From a virus, in the IMG/VR virus record IMGVR_UViG_3300029922_000217, positions 1 through 32,260 of that record: a stretch of 32,260 nt of DNA; one strand, given 5' to 3'. Positions 23,314 through 30,762 of this stretch are shown here, piece by piece. Under the pieces are notes generated by a model that was not told the DNA's origin, did not search any database, and was given only the letters and a program-made list of their open reading frames with translations. Both the position numbers and the translations under genes were made by a program. Numbering within the stretch: position 1 is the stretch's first letter; every line of letters starts with the position of its first letter.

Positions 23314-23319
23314 ATTATA
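23314..23319 (-). promoter_or_regulatory. Leftward -10 box (candidate promoter of the virion block)
   Basis: A perfect TATAAT on the minus strand, in context GGGTTATAATG, upstream of all leftward genes. No good -35 box is seen at 17 bp, so activation by a phage protein or a different sigma factor is possible. Confidence 0.4.
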
Positions 23320-23403
23320 ACCCGCTGTGGCCCTTATGGGGCGAAATATAAGCCGAACGGCGCTACTTAGCTTCAAAGCCTTTGGTTTCAACATTCTGGC
23401 CAA

Positions 23404-23747
23404 ATCTAAGTGAAACGTGAGTAGCGTAAACTTTTGATTCTAAACACTTTACTTACTTACTTACCTTACTTACTTTACTTAAACGGTATAGAAAATAGTG
23501 TATATATACATACATAATAATAATACATAAATAGTAGGGTCAATTCTATATAGAATACGGACGAAAATTGGCTAAGTAGTGAGTAATGACCTAAACGTAA
23601 TCCTTTGAACACTTTAGCCTCGAAATCACTCGCCTATACTCAGTTCTAACCCAGGTAAACGCCCAATCGCCTACCTCGGCATAGGCCGTCTGAAATATCT
23701 CGAAACATAATACGCACGCAAACGTACCGGCCAGGGCCTGCGTAGGC
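23404..23747. other. Non-coding A+T-rich region, candidate replication origin and divergent control region
   Basis: No gene is visible from 23166 to 23787. The core (about 23430-23560) is far richer in A+T than the rest of the window. It contains iterated TTAC/ACTT units (23444-23483), TATATATACATACATAATAATAATACAT-like low complexity (shown here only by description, 23500-23530), and a perfect 14-bp palindrome ATTCTATATAGAAT (23543-23556). The motif AACACTTTA occurs at about 23443 and again near 23607. Iterons plus an easily melted segment beside a primase-helicase gene fit a phage origin; this is inference. Confidence 0.5.
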
Positions 23748-23753
23748 TATAAT
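23748..23753 (+). promoter_or_regulatory. Rightward -10 box of the replication operon
   Basis: A perfect TATAAT 34 bp before the ATG at 23788, in context GGCTATAATAAATAC. The -35 region at 17 bp (TACCGG) does not match the consensus. GAGGAG follows at 6 nt before the start codon. Confidence 0.5.
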
Positions 23754-23787
23754 AAATACGTGCCAATTCTCATCCGAGGAGTCGTGA

Positions 23788-24396
23788 ATGCCGCGTAGTG
23801 CGTGCTGTGTCACACTGGACACGGATCTTCAGCACCGTGTCCGTAGTTTGTCAGACCACCCTGTTTTGTGCCCGCCGAAGCCCTTAGACCTTAGTCCCAC
23901 ACCGCCAAAAGCCGTAGCTGTAGACGACGCCGGGCTTACCGCAGACGACTACACCGCGCTGTATAACCGACTAGGCGTTCCCGAAGCGCGCCGTCGAACG
24001 GGCCTTGCGGCATTGAACGGTATACTCCATCAATACGGTCCGCGAGACTTTGACTCCGCGCGCTACATACACAGCGACATAGACACTATGCGCAAGGCTA
24101 GCCGTAAAGCAGCGTCACGTGCAGCACGTGACGCAGCGCGGTACGCAGCGCTTAGCACTAAGACGCGGCGCACACCGAAGCCTAACTTTAGCCGTGCACT
24201 GGAAGCCCTGCTCAATCTCGGTCTCACCACTTTGGAAACTATGGAGCGTACGAACAATGGCGGCACCGGTAGCGGCAAACCCGCGCAGCGCATCCTCGGT
24301 GCAACGAGCGATGCTGGACAAGTTGAAGGAAAGTCTGCTCACCGCCGCCCACGCGCAAAGAATGCGTCTACTCCCGCAAACGGAAGTGCAGGCTGA
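23788..24396 (+). CDS. Hypothetical early protein, 202 aa
   Basis: First gene of the right arm, with GAGGAG 6 nt before its ATG. The N-terminus has CC and Pro-rich stretches (HPVLCPPKPLDLSPTPPKAV); the middle has ADDYTALYNRLGVPEARRRT and a basic Ala/Arg helix (RKASRKAASRAARDAARYAA) that could contact nucleic acid. The last 46 codons overlap the start of the primase-helicase gene in another frame and are low in complexity ([10 protein letters not shown]...), suggesting that this end is not under strong selection. I do not recognise the family. By position it may be a replication accessory protein. Confidence 0.6.
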   Translation: MPRSACCVTLDTDLQHRVRSLSDHPVLCPPKPLDLSPTPPKAVAVDDAGLTADDYTALYNRLGVPEARRRTGLAALNGILHQYGPRDFDSARYIHSDIDTMRKASRKAASRAARDAARYAALSTKTRRTPKPNFSRALEALLNLGLTTLETMERTNNGGTGSGKPAQRILGATSDAGQVEGKSAHRRPRAKNASTPANGSAG

Positions 24397-26356
24397 ACAG
24401 TTAGGTATCAAGCCCGTTTATGCTGGCTTCAAGATTCCGTACTTTGATCTACGTGGCAAGCCGCTCGACTTCTATCGATACCGTTTTCTTCAGGCGCAGC
24501 CCAGCCGTGGCTTTGCCAGCCTAACTGAAGCACCCACCAAACCGCAAAAGTACACGCAGCCCGCAGGCACCGCGCCTGAAGTTTATCTGTGCCCGCTGCT
24601 CACCGGTACCACCTGGGCCAAAGTAGCCGCCGACCCCGCTACCCCCGTGATCATCACCGAAGGTGAGTTGAAGGCCGCGTGCGGCTGCATGCACGATTTG
24701 CCCGTTATAGGTTTGGGCGGCGTGTGGAACTTCCAGAGTGGCCGGTTAGGCCAGATGTTACTGCCCGTGCTAGAGGCATTTAAGTGGGAGGGCCGCTCGG
24801 TTTATGTTTGCTACGATAGCGACACGAACGACCGCACGAAGACTGACGTGCAACAGGCGCAGGCCCGCTTAGCTCGTATATTGGTGGCGCGTGGCGCTAA
24901 GGTGCTTAAGATTGCGTTGCCGGAGTTGGGCGGTAACAAGGTCGGCATGGACGACTTTATCGCCGCTAGGGGCATGGCCGAGTTTATCAAGCTGATCGAC
25001 GTGGCGGAGGAGGTCAAGCAGAGCGCGCACATCCACCAGATGAACGAGGAGGTGGCTTACATCCACCAAAGCCAGGAGGTAATCGAGTTGGCCACCGGCA
25101 TCATCATGACGCCGGAGAAGTTTGCTAACGCAGCTTACCGTCCACGCAAGTACGTTGAGCAGACCCAGCAAGGCCAGCGCGTCCATTACGTGGCCAAGGA
25201 GTGGCTAGAGTGCGAGTACCGCCACGAGGTTACAGCACTAGATTACACACCGGGCCAGCCGCAGATAACGGAGGACGGAGCGTATAACCTGTGGAAGCCT
25301 TCAACCGTAGTAGCTACGTACGGCAGCATCACGCCATGGGAACGCGTGTTCGAGCATCTTATGCGCGGCGCTGGGCCGGTAGAGTCTATGTGGTTGCGCC
25401 GTTGGCTGGCCTACCCACTACGCCACCCAGGTGCGAAGTTGCGCACTGCGGTGTTGCTGTGGGGTCCGCAAGGCACCGGCAAGAGTATGCTGGGCATGAC
25501 CATGAAGCGGTTGTACGGTAGCAACTTCCACAAAGCTACGGACGAGGAACTGTTTGGACGGTGGGGTTACTGGGCACACGGGCACTGTTTTATTCTGATT
25601 GACGAGATCGAGGCTAAGACCAAGTTCGAGGTGAGTGACAAGCTGAAGAACATGATCACGCGGGACGACGTTACCATCGAGCTTAAGATGCAGAAGCCGT
25701 ACACGGTGCCCGACCGGTTGAACTTGTTCTTCACCAGCAACCGCGAGAACGCCATCCAGATTGACCCAGATGACCGGCGCTTCTTCGTCCACCAGGTGCG
25801 CGGTGCGGAGTTGACCCACGAGGAGTTCACGGCTTACCTCCACTGGCTGGACGAGGAGGGTGGTGCGGCCCACTTGCTGGATTACTTCCTTAACCGCCTA
25901 GACATGGGAGACTTCGATCCAGCCGCGCGCCCGCCTTATACTGCGGCACGCGCGGAGTTAGTGGAGAACAGCTTGAGCGAGATTGAACAGGTATGTTTTG
26001 ACCTGGCCCGTGACCGTGCGCTGGTGTTGGACCAGAATCAGGCTGCTTGCCACCTGTGGACGGTGAAGGACTTGCTCAAGCGCCTAGACCCGGAGGTTAG
26101 GCACCGCCACTGGACGCCGACTCTGCTGGCGCGCAGCTTGCGCAAGGCTGGTATTAAGAAAGTGGCGTCTGGTGCTAACAACGTGCTGGTAGATGGAGCA
26201 CGCCAGTATGTGTGGGCGGTCTGTAAGGAGCGTGAGTGTGAGTTGCTCACCGCCACGCAGGCCAGCAACAAATACGCCGCCGAGCACGACGCGGCTAACC
26301 CAGGTAAGAAGTTCGAGGCCAGCCGCGCGGTGGCTAAGTCAGGGAGGGTGCAGTGA
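24257..26356 (+). CDS. Primase-helicase: Toprim-like (DUF3854) plus D5-type (DUF5906) ATPase
   Basis: The 699-aa protein likely primes and unwinds phage DNA. Residues about 50-250 form a Toprim-like domain: [18 protein letters not shown] (Glu135 region), [11 protein letters not shown] (D187, D189) and NKVGMDDFI. Residues about 365-560 form a superfamily 3/D5-like ATPase: Walker [15 protein letters not shown] (400-413), Walker [11 protein letters not shown] (443-452), the sensor FFTSNREN (491-498) and DPDDRRFFV with the Arg finger. The ATG at 24257 is chosen because the sequence MAAPVAANP then [15 protein letters not shown] matches the expected family start; it overlaps the previous gene by 140 nt. 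Other in-frame starts exist at 24311 and 24362. Confidence 0.85.
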   Translation: MAAPVAANPRSASSVQRAMLDKLKESLLTAAHAQRMRLLPQTEVQAEQLGIKPVYAGFKIPYFDLRGKPLDFYRYRFLQAQPSRGFASLTEAPTKPQKYTQPAGTAPEVYLCPLLTGTTWAKVAADPATPVIITEGELKAACGCMHDLPVIGLGGVWNFQSGRLGQMLLPVLEAFKWEGRSVYVCYDSDTNDRTKTDVQQAQARLARILVARGAKVLKIALPELGGNKVGMDDFIAARGMAEFIKLIDVAEEVKQSAHIHQMNEEVAYIHQSQEVIELATGIIMTPEKFANAAYRPRKYVEQTQQGQRVHYVAKEWLECEYRHEVTALDYTPGQPQITEDGAYNLWKPSTVVATYGSITPWERVFEHLMRGAGPVESMWLRRWLAYPLRHPGAKLRTAVLLWGPQGTGKSMLGMTMKRLYGSNFHKATDEELFGRWGYWAHGHCFILIDEIEAKTKFEVSDKLKNMITRDDVTIELKMQKPYTVPDRLNLFFTSNRENAIQIDPDDRRFFVHQVRGAELTHEEFTAYLHWLDEEGGAAHLLDYFLNRLDMGDFDPAARPPYTAARAELVENSLSEIEQVCFDLARDRALVLDQNQAACHLWTVKDLLKRLDPEVRHRHWTPTLLARSLRKAGIKKVASGANNVLVDGARQYVWAVCKERECELLTATQASNKYAAEHDAANPGKKFEASRAVAKSGRVQ

Positions 26357-26688
26357 ACTACGATGAAATGCACCAACGGGTAGTGATCGCCATGCTTCCC
26401 AGAGCAGTACCGGAGGCTTACAAAGCTGCTTCGGTAGACGCGTCAGAAGTTGCTGAGCGCGTAGTGTACGCGTCTTTAGCCTGGGCCGACTTGGTGGTGG
26501 AGGCTTATAAGCGGCGTGATGACGAGGCGGCTCTCGCCGTTCCCTGCACCGTGCTGGACCCGTTCATGGGCAGCGGCACTACGGGCGCAGTCTGTAAGCA
26601 ACTGGGTCTGGAGTTCGTGGGCATAGAATTGAACTCAGACTATACCAAACTGGCGCGGCGTAGAATCGCGTCGGCCAAGCGCGTTTAA
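26353..26688 (+). CDS. Motif-I-only fragment of a beta-class DNA methyltransferase
   Basis: The 111-aa product starts at GTG 26353, overlapping the primase-helicase stop (GTGA), with GGAGG upstream. Residues 67-107 match the C-terminal SAM-binding part of N4-cytosine/N6-adenine methylases: [11 protein letters not shown] (67-77), [10 protein letters not shown] (85-94, E92 would bind the SAM ribose) and YTKLARRRI. In beta-class enzymes the catalytic [DNS]PP[YFW] motif lies N-terminal to this; it is absent here and in the neighbours. The N-terminal 60 residues are instead a helical module ([20 protein letters not shown]). It therefore is probably not an active methylase alone. It may bind SAM or partner with a host enzyme. 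Confidence 0.75.
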   Translation: MNYDEMHQRVVIAMLPRAVPEAYKAASVDASEVAERVVYASLAWADLVVEAYKRRDDEAALAVPCTVLDPFMGSGTTGAVCKQLGLEFVGIELNSDYTKLARRRIASAKRV

Positions 26689-26700
26689 CAAGGAGGAACC

Positions 26701-26871
26701 ATGTTCTATACTTCTCAGAACGAGGATGTGTTCAGTGATGGCCCGTACGCCACGGAGGCGTCGGTTTTGCCGGATACATCACCGCCATTGGGCACAGCAT
26801 CAAGGACGAGTGGTACACCGCCTGAAAATAATTTCTACGGTGCCCGCCGACTTAGGGTATACTTAACGTAG
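26701..26871 (+). CDS. Small hypothetical protein, apparently frameshifted
   Basis: A strong AAGGAGG precedes ATG 26701. The frame begins MFYTSQNEDVFSDGPYATE and then becomes Pro/Ser/Thr-rich and coding-poor until TAG at 26869. If the frame slips -1 near 26757, it continues GVGFAGYITAIGHSIKDEWY and stops at 26825 (TGA), giving a compact 41-aa protein. The second reading looks far more protein-like. Either the gene has lost a base, or a -1 slip is used, or there is a sequence error. No function is recognised. Confidence 0.45.
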   Translation: MFYTSQNEDVFSDGPYATEASVLPDTSPPLGTASRTSGTPPENNFYGARRLRVYLT

Positions 26872-26889
26872 CGGTGTTAAGGGAGGCCG
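26862..26889 (+). promoter_or_regulatory. Palindromic leader element, copy 1
   Basis: TTAACGTAGCGGTGTTAA followed by GGGAGGCCG ends 7 nt before the ATG at 26897. It matches copy 2 (27471-27498) at 25 of 28 positions. TATACT (26858-26863) overlaps its left edge as a possible -10 box. The right arm overlaps the ribosome site, so a bound protein or a fold could block translation. Confidence 0.55.
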
Positions 26890-26896
26890 CGCTACA

Positions 26897-27442
26897 ATGA
26901 CACTCAAAGAGATTTACGCAATCCCGATGAATGGCGACGGCTGGCGCCTATTACCGAATGGCAATGTACTCCACATCGGCACATCAGTGCAAAGCTTGAT
27001 TGACTTGGCGATGATCGGGTCTTACGCTAAGATCGGGTCCGGCGCTGAGATCGGGTCCGGCGCGACGATCGGGTCCGGCGCTGAGATTGGGTCTTACGCT
27101 AAGATTGGGTCTTACGCTGAGATTGGGTACGGCGCTGAGATTGGGTCTTACGCTGAGATTGGGTCTTACGCTAAGATTGGGTCCAACGTGAAAATACCGG
27201 ATAAGCAGGTATGGGTGCGATCTCCACTGGCTGTGCAGGGTTCGTGCCACCTTGTGACTAACACTGCGCCCGGTGTACTTCAAATCGGCTGCCGTGTGAT
27301 AACCTTCGCCGAGTTCGCCGCCGCCTCGCCAGATGTCCGCACTGCGTACCAGATTAGAGCTGGGTATACGGCGAAGCAGTGCGCGGAGTACATCCGTATT
27401 GTGGAATTTGTGATTGCTAACGGCGTGCCTGAGGAAAAATAA
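26897..27442 (+). CDS. Left-handed beta-helix (hexapeptide-repeat) protein
   Basis: The 181-aa product has an N-terminal part (MTLKEIYAIPMNGDGWRLLP, NVLHIGTSVQSLIDLA), then ten perfect hexapeptide units of the form IG(S/Y)(Y/G)A(E/K/T) at about residues 40-99, and a C-terminal domain (VWVRSPLAVQGSCHLVTNTA, VLQIGCRVITFAEFAAASPD, YIRIVEFVIANG). Hexapeptide repeats with I at position one build left-handed beta-helices, best known in acyl- and acetyltransferases, but the catalytic His and loops of those enzymes are absent. It may be a binding or scaffold protein. GGGAGG lies 9 nt before the ATG, inside the palindromic leader element. Confidence 0.75.
   Translation: MTLKEIYAIPMNGDGWRLLPNGNVLHIGTSVQSLIDLAMIGSYAKIGSGAEIGSGATIGSGAEIGSYAKIGSYAEIGYGAEIGSYAEIGSYAKIGSNVKIPDKQVWVRSPLAVQGSCHLVTNTAPGVLQIGCRVITFAEFAAASPDVRTAYQIRAGYTAKQCAEYIRIVEFVIANGVPEEK
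27014..27193 (+). repeat. Ten 18-bp tandem repeats coding IGSYAE-type hexapeptides
   Basis: Units of the type ATTGGGTCTTACGCTGAG repeat ten times in frame with few changes. The DNA identity between units is high enough for slippage or recombination to change the number of turns. Confidence 0.9.
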
Positions 27443-27470
27443 CTTCCGCTAGGCACTGAACCAGTGCACA

Positions 27471-27498
27471 CTTAACGTAACGGCGTTAAGGGATGCCG
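27471..27498 (+). promoter_or_regulatory. Palindromic leader element, copy 2
   Basis: TTAACG-TAACGG-CGTTAA is a perfect 6-bp inverted repeat around a 6-bp centre, followed by GGGATGCCG; it lies 7 nt before the ATG at 27506. A separate hairpin, GCACTG-AAC-CAGTGC (27453-27467), lies just upstream. The element matches copy 1 and, in its core, the moron promoter palindrome at 5213-5228. Confidence 0.55.
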
Positions 27499-27505
27499 AA
27501 CCAAG

Positions 27506-27652
27506 ATGTTCTACTACGTAAAGTGCAGTAGCGGCGTCACGGTAGTTTGTGGCGCGACGAAGTTCCACGATTGGCCAGGCTATACGATGTACGGCGGCTT
27601 CTTCACACGTAGGGCACAGTTGAGCCTGTATTTGTCGGCGTGCGGCTCATAA
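27506..27652 (+). CDS. Short hypothetical protein, 48 aa
   Basis: The frame reads MFYYVKCSSGVTVVCGATKF, HDWPGYTMYGGFFTRRAQLS and LYLSACGS. Its aromatic-rich beta character and the conserved leader element shared with the 26897 gene support coding. No family recognised. The ribosome site is weak (AAGGGA about 14 nt upstream). Its TAA stop lies inside a tRNA-like sequence. Confidence 0.5.
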   Translation: MFYYVKCSSGVTVVCGATKFHDWPGYTMYGGFFTRRAQLSLYLSACGS

Positions 27653-27689
27653 TCGGCAGGTTCCGGGTTCGAGCCCGGCAGGCCTACCA
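27646..27689 (+). other. tRNA 3'-half-like sequence ending in CCA
   Basis: CTCATAA (27646-27652) is a canonical anticodon loop for CAT (Met-type); AGGTT follows as variable loop; CCGGG-TTCGAG-CCCGG (27663-27678) is a T arm with a 6-nt rather than 7-nt loop; CAGGCCT, a discriminator A and CCA (27679-27689) give a 3' acceptor strand. The 5' half is not a proper tRNA: the anticodon stem has two mismatches, and the D arm is about 7 nt short. GAGCCTG at 27622-27628 pairs with the acceptor strand except for one mismatch and one G-T. It is either a remnant, an attachment-site-like copy of a host tRNA 3' end, or a reduced tRNA. Confidence 0.5.
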
Positions 27690-27705
27690 CAACTTAGGAG
27701 GAACC

Positions 27706-28338
27706 GTGTCTGAGTACCATAAGATCGAAACACTCTACGAGCGTGACGAGCGCACGTTCAAGCTGAAGCCTGAGTTGATTCTCAAGAATCGGGTCTACGG
27801 AATCATTAAGTCGTGGGTATGGACAGAGAAGATCGACGGCACTAACATCCGAGCCATCTGGAAGGACGGGAAGTTGTCCTTTGGCGGCAAGACGGACAAC
27901 GCCCAGATACACTCCGATTTGGTGAAGTGGCTTTACGCCAACATCACGCCAGAGAAACTGACGTGTGCATTTCCTTCGGATGTCAACGACGTGATCATCT
28001 ACGGTGAAAGCTATGGCCCTGGTATCCAGAAGGGTGGCGGACTGTACGCAGATGAGAAGCGGTTCATCGTGTTCGACGTGAAGGTCGGTGACTGGTGGCT
28101 TTCTGACGAGAACATGCGCAGCGTGGCCGCGAAGTTGAGTCTGGACGCAGTTCCGCTCATTGGCGAGATGACGTTGGAGAGCGCCACTGAGAAGGTACGC
28201 CACGGTTTCCCCTCCGCGTTGAATGGTGGGAAAGCACAGGCCGAGGGTATGGTAGGACGGCCGGTGGAGGCTCTGTTCGACAAGAAGGGTCGCCGCCTCA
28301 TTGTGAAGCTGAAGACCAAAGATTTCGCGCAAGCCTGA
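27706..28338 (+). CDS. RNA ligase (Rnl2-like nucleotidyltransferase)
   Basis: The 210-aa product starts at GTG 27706 with AGGAGG 4 nt upstream. Motif I is EKIDGTN with the adenylated K42. Later motifs are FGGKTDNAQI (60-68), IIYGESYGPG with E101, FIVFDVKVGDWWL (120-132), the EGMV motif (E180-V183) and LIVKLKTKDF with K201 and K203. It joins RNA ends through an ATP-derived AMP intermediate. The length fits a minimal ligase core without a C-terminal domain. T4-type ligases repair tRNA cut by host defence nucleases, and here a tRNA-like element lies 16 bp upstream. Substrate assignment is inference. Confidence 0.85.
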   Translation: MSEYHKIETLYERDERTFKLKPELILKNRVYGIIKSWVWTEKIDGTNIRAIWKDGKLSFGGKTDNAQIHSDLVKWLYANITPEKLTCAFPSDVNDVIIYGESYGPGIQKGGGLYADEKRFIVFDVKVGDWWLSDENMRSVAAKLSLDAVPLIGEMTLESATEKVRHGFPSALNGGKAQAEGMVGRPVEALFDKKGRRLIVKLKTKDFAQA

Positions 28339-28347
28339 GGAGGCACC

Positions 28348-30006
28348 ATGCCAAGGAAAAGAAAGACCGCAGTAACCACCGAGCACGAAGACACTTCTTG
28401 CGCGCAAGCCATCGCCGCCGTACAGGCGCAGTTTAGGGCTGCCACGGCTAACGGAGCGCCGGTGTTCACCACTGACGCCAAGGGGCTGTTCGGCCTGTAC
28501 TTGGATTACCTGCCCGCCGACCAGAGGCCACACCACACATGTAGCGCTTGCCGGAAGTTCATCGAGACCTATGGCGGGTTGGGCATTATCAACGAAGATG
28601 GTGTACTGTACTCCACAATGTGGCCGGATGATGGCCCTGAGATGTACCGTCCCGCCCTGCAAAATATGAAATATCGCGTAGAGCGATCACGCATCACCGG
28701 TGTATTCCTGTCCAAGGCGCACTTGTGGGGTCTGCCGTCGAACCTGGATCGGCATAACCACGTGTGGGAGCACTTTGCAGTAGACGCTCCGGAGCACTTG
28801 GTGTGGCGGGACAAGATGCTTACCGCCGGGCAGCGCCGGGCCGAGTTGCGTGAGAACTACCTGAACGTGCAGCGCGCTCTGCTTGAGGTTCCCGCCGAGG
28901 CGCTGGACCAAGCCTTGCGCGTGTTCGAGGGTGAGCACGTCAGCCGGGCGGAGCACTTCGTCGGTCCCGTAAAGTGGCTGCGTGCCCTACAGGATCGTCC
29001 CAAGGGCCGCGCCGGTGAGAACCTGCGCTGGAAGGCCGTAGCCACCGCGCCCAACGGTTATTGCCACCCGCGTAGCTCGGTGGTGTGGCCGCTGCTTGAG
29101 GGCATTCTGGCGGGTAAGTCGTTCGAGATTATCAAGCGTCAGTTTGAGGCCATGGTGGCTCCGCTCCAGTACCAGCGTCCACAGGCACCACCTTCGGCTG
29201 GTACCGTAAAGCAGGCGGAGGAGGTGTTCGCCAAGCTGGGCCTGGCACCGGCCTTGGAGAGGCGATTCGCGCGACTTAGCGACGTGCAGGAGTTTACGTG
29301 GGCCGCGCACAACGTGTACGTCGTATATCGTACACATGATGGAGGTCCTAGAGAATTTGCAGGTAGAGCTGAGGAACGCTGTGCACATGGCCTCTTCCAG
29401 CACTTGGAGACTAAGAGTGCTAAGCGTCCGACAGCGCCCACGCTGGACTTGCCGCCCATTACGCTTACCTGGGAGAGGTTTAAGCGGGACGTGCTGCCTA
29501 CGGTTGACAAGTTGCAGGTGCTTGTACCGGTGCTTGCTGGCTTCTACGCATTCACAGCTGCCGTGCACGCAGACGCCCCGCCGGTCCTCAAGTGGGACCG
29601 CGCGGACCGGCGTAACAACGTGGCTTGGTATACCTACCCTGGAGGCTCGTTTGCTGGTCAGTGGGGCGTGGCGACTGGGTGGGTAGACGTTACCGCCGTG
29701 GTGCCGTGGCCTACCACGTGGGGCAGTGATAGGCTGGACTACTTGGGCGAAGGTGAGTTGTTGGTTCTTGAAGGGTGCGTGGACTCTAAGACGGGGATGG
29801 GCAACGCGCTGTTCCCGGAGAACCTGCGAGGTGAGCTGCACGGCGTGCGGTCGGTGATCGAGGCGTACAGCCGCAAGGCTGAGTTGCAGGGTCGCGCGGA
29901 GGCCGAGGTGTGTGGGCTAGCAGTTCGGACGGGTGCTTGCAACTTGAAACTGCGTGTCTACGTCAACGGACAGGCGCAGGACTACGTCGTGGATCGATTG
30001 GAGTAG
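28348..30006 (+). CDS. Large conserved-looking phage protein of unknown function
   Basis: The 552-aa protein begins with a basic stretch (MPRKRKTAV) and has a probable zinc site HHTCSACRKFIETYGGLGII (H62/H63, C65, C68). The middle contains APNGYCHPRSSVVWPLLEGI, FEAMVAPLQYQRPQAPPSAG and GLAPALERRFARL. The C-terminal half has ITLTWERFKRDVLPTVDKLQ, DAPPVLKWDRADRRNNVAWY, LLVLEGCVDSKTGMGNALFP and GELHGVRSVIEAYSRKAELQ. I believe this layout recurs in other phages without an assigned role. GGAGG lies 4 nt before the ATG. It follows the RNA ligase by 9 bp and is probably co-transcribed; a nucleic-acid role is possible. Confidence 0.7.
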   Translation: MPRKRKTAVTTEHEDTSCAQAIAAVQAQFRAATANGAPVFTTDAKGLFGLYLDYLPADQRPHHTCSACRKFIETYGGLGIINEDGVLYSTMWPDDGPEMYRPALQNMKYRVERSRITGVFLSKAHLWGLPSNLDRHNHVWEHFAVDAPEHLVWRDKMLTAGQRRAELRENYLNVQRALLEVPAEALDQALRVFEGEHVSRAEHFVGPVKWLRALQDRPKGRAGENLRWKAVATAPNGYCHPRSSVVWPLLEGILAGKSFEIIKRQFEAMVAPLQYQRPQAPPSAGTVKQAEEVFAKLGLAPALERRFARLSDVQEFTWAAHNVYVVYRTHDGGPREFAGRAEERCAHGLFQHLETKSAKRPTAPTLDLPPITLTWERFKRDVLPTVDKLQVLVPVLAGFYAFTAAVHADAPPVLKWDRADRRNNVAWYTYPGGSFAGQWGVATGWVDVTAVVPWPTTWGSDRLDYLGEGELLVLEGCVDSKTGMGNALFPENLRGELHGVRSVIEAYSRKAELQGRAEAEVCGLAVRTGACNLKLRVYVNGQAQDYVVDRLE

Positions 30007-30146
30007 CCGTCATGCTTGTTATACTTTTCATACTGGTGCTTGCTTAGCGGCACCAGCGAATGGGCGGCGAGGTGGTGGATCAATTAGACTGCGTACGGTG
30101 CCGGGTGCACCCAACCCGTTTGTGCGTAAACGGAAGGAGACCTAAT

Positions 30147-30338
30147 GTGCGTGGCCTAGTAGCGGCATTCTTAGCTCTGCTGGCAGCCACGGCGGTGTGG
30201 CTGGCTATAATAGCAGTAGGCATGATGTTACTGACCGACGTGGCTAACGCTAAAGAAGTATGCGCCAAGGCACTGGGTGTGGTGTTAGTTACTGGGCTAG
30301 CTTGGTCTGTGGTGAGCCGGAAGGGCGGGAGAAGATGA
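30147..30338 (+). CDS. Small two-span membrane protein
   Basis: A 63-aa product starting at GTG 30147, preceded by AAGGAG at 7 nt. Residues 3-28 (GLVAAFLALLAATAVWLAII) and 41-57 (ALGVVLVTGLAWSVVS) are hydrophobic, so two membrane spans are likely. A longer in-frame start at 30060 would add a Cys-rich basic stretch (DCVRCRVHPTRLCVNG) but lacks a ribosome site. It may be a holin-like or exclusion protein; neither is shown. Confidence 0.55.
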   Translation: MRGLVAAFLALLAATAVWLAIIAVGMMLLTDVANAKEVCAKALGVVLVTGLAWSVVSRKGGRR

Positions 30339-30565
30339 CAACGTGGAACGGTGCGACAGCTGAGCGTATCTTGGCCGACGTGAACGAGGTGCTGGCGAGC
30401 AGTTTTAGCGGCATGCCATCGCTGGACTGGGTGTGGCTGTCAATGCCGCAGTATTGGTTCCTGCAGTATCCGGCCGTCCACCTGCTGTGCGGTAGTCGTA
30501 GACCGCGCCCAGCTGGATTCACACGTCAATTACCTAAGTGGTGGTTACGGAGCGTGTCGAAATGA
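30335..30565 (+). CDS. Small hypothetical protein
   Basis: A 76-aa product, MTTWNGATAERILADVNEVL and onward, whose ATG overlaps the previous stop (ATGA). It is rich in Trp and Tyr (LDWVWLSMPQYWFLQYPAVH) and ends in a basic stretch (PKWWLRSVSK). The DNA of that end is nearly repeated at the start of the 30759 frame. No family recognised. Confidence 0.5.
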   Translation: MTTWNGATAERILADVNEVLASSFSGMPSLDWVWLSMPQYWFLQYPAVHLLCGSRRPRPAGFTRQLPKWWLRSVSK

Positions 30566-30762
30566 AGTTCACCGCAGCTGGAAGGCCGATTACCTGCAAT
30601 GAGTGCGCGGAGCCTATCGAGATAGGAGACCGCGTGCTGTGGGCTACCTACGCCGTGCCACGCATCAACGGCATCGTGCAGTCGGTGCGTGTACCTTTGT
30701 GCGTCGTGTGCGGTCAACTGTACCTGGAGAGCCAGGACCATCCGATTGAGAGGATGCTATGA
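30562..30762 (+). CDS. Small zinc-ribbon protein
   Basis: The 66-aa product MKFTAAGRPITCNECAEPIE has two CxxC pairs (C12/C15 and C47/C50) around a beta core (IGDRVLWATYAVPRINGIVQ). This is a small treble-clef or zinc-ribbon layout often seen in phage early proteins that touch host transcription or repair; no partner can be named. The ATG overlaps the previous stop (ATGA). Confidence 0.6.
   Translation: MKFTAAGRPITCNECAEPIEIGDRVLWATYAVPRINGIVQSVRVPLCVVCGQLYLESQDHPIERML

Noticed and set aside
23444-23483. Short TTAC repeats considered as a CRISPR array
   Set aside because: Units are 4-5 bp without spacers; they are simple repeats in an A+T-rich control region.
27014-27193. 18-bp repeats considered as a non-coding array
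   Set aside because: They are in frame within a gene and encode a coherent beta-helix.
27694-28662. 322-codon open frame on the minus strand
   Set aside because: Antisense to the RNA ligase, whose catalytic motifs are intact; the minus frame has no ribosome site or motif.
30012-30047. 11-codon hydrophobic frame after the 552-aa gene
   Set aside because: Very short and without a ribosome site; chance cannot be excluded.
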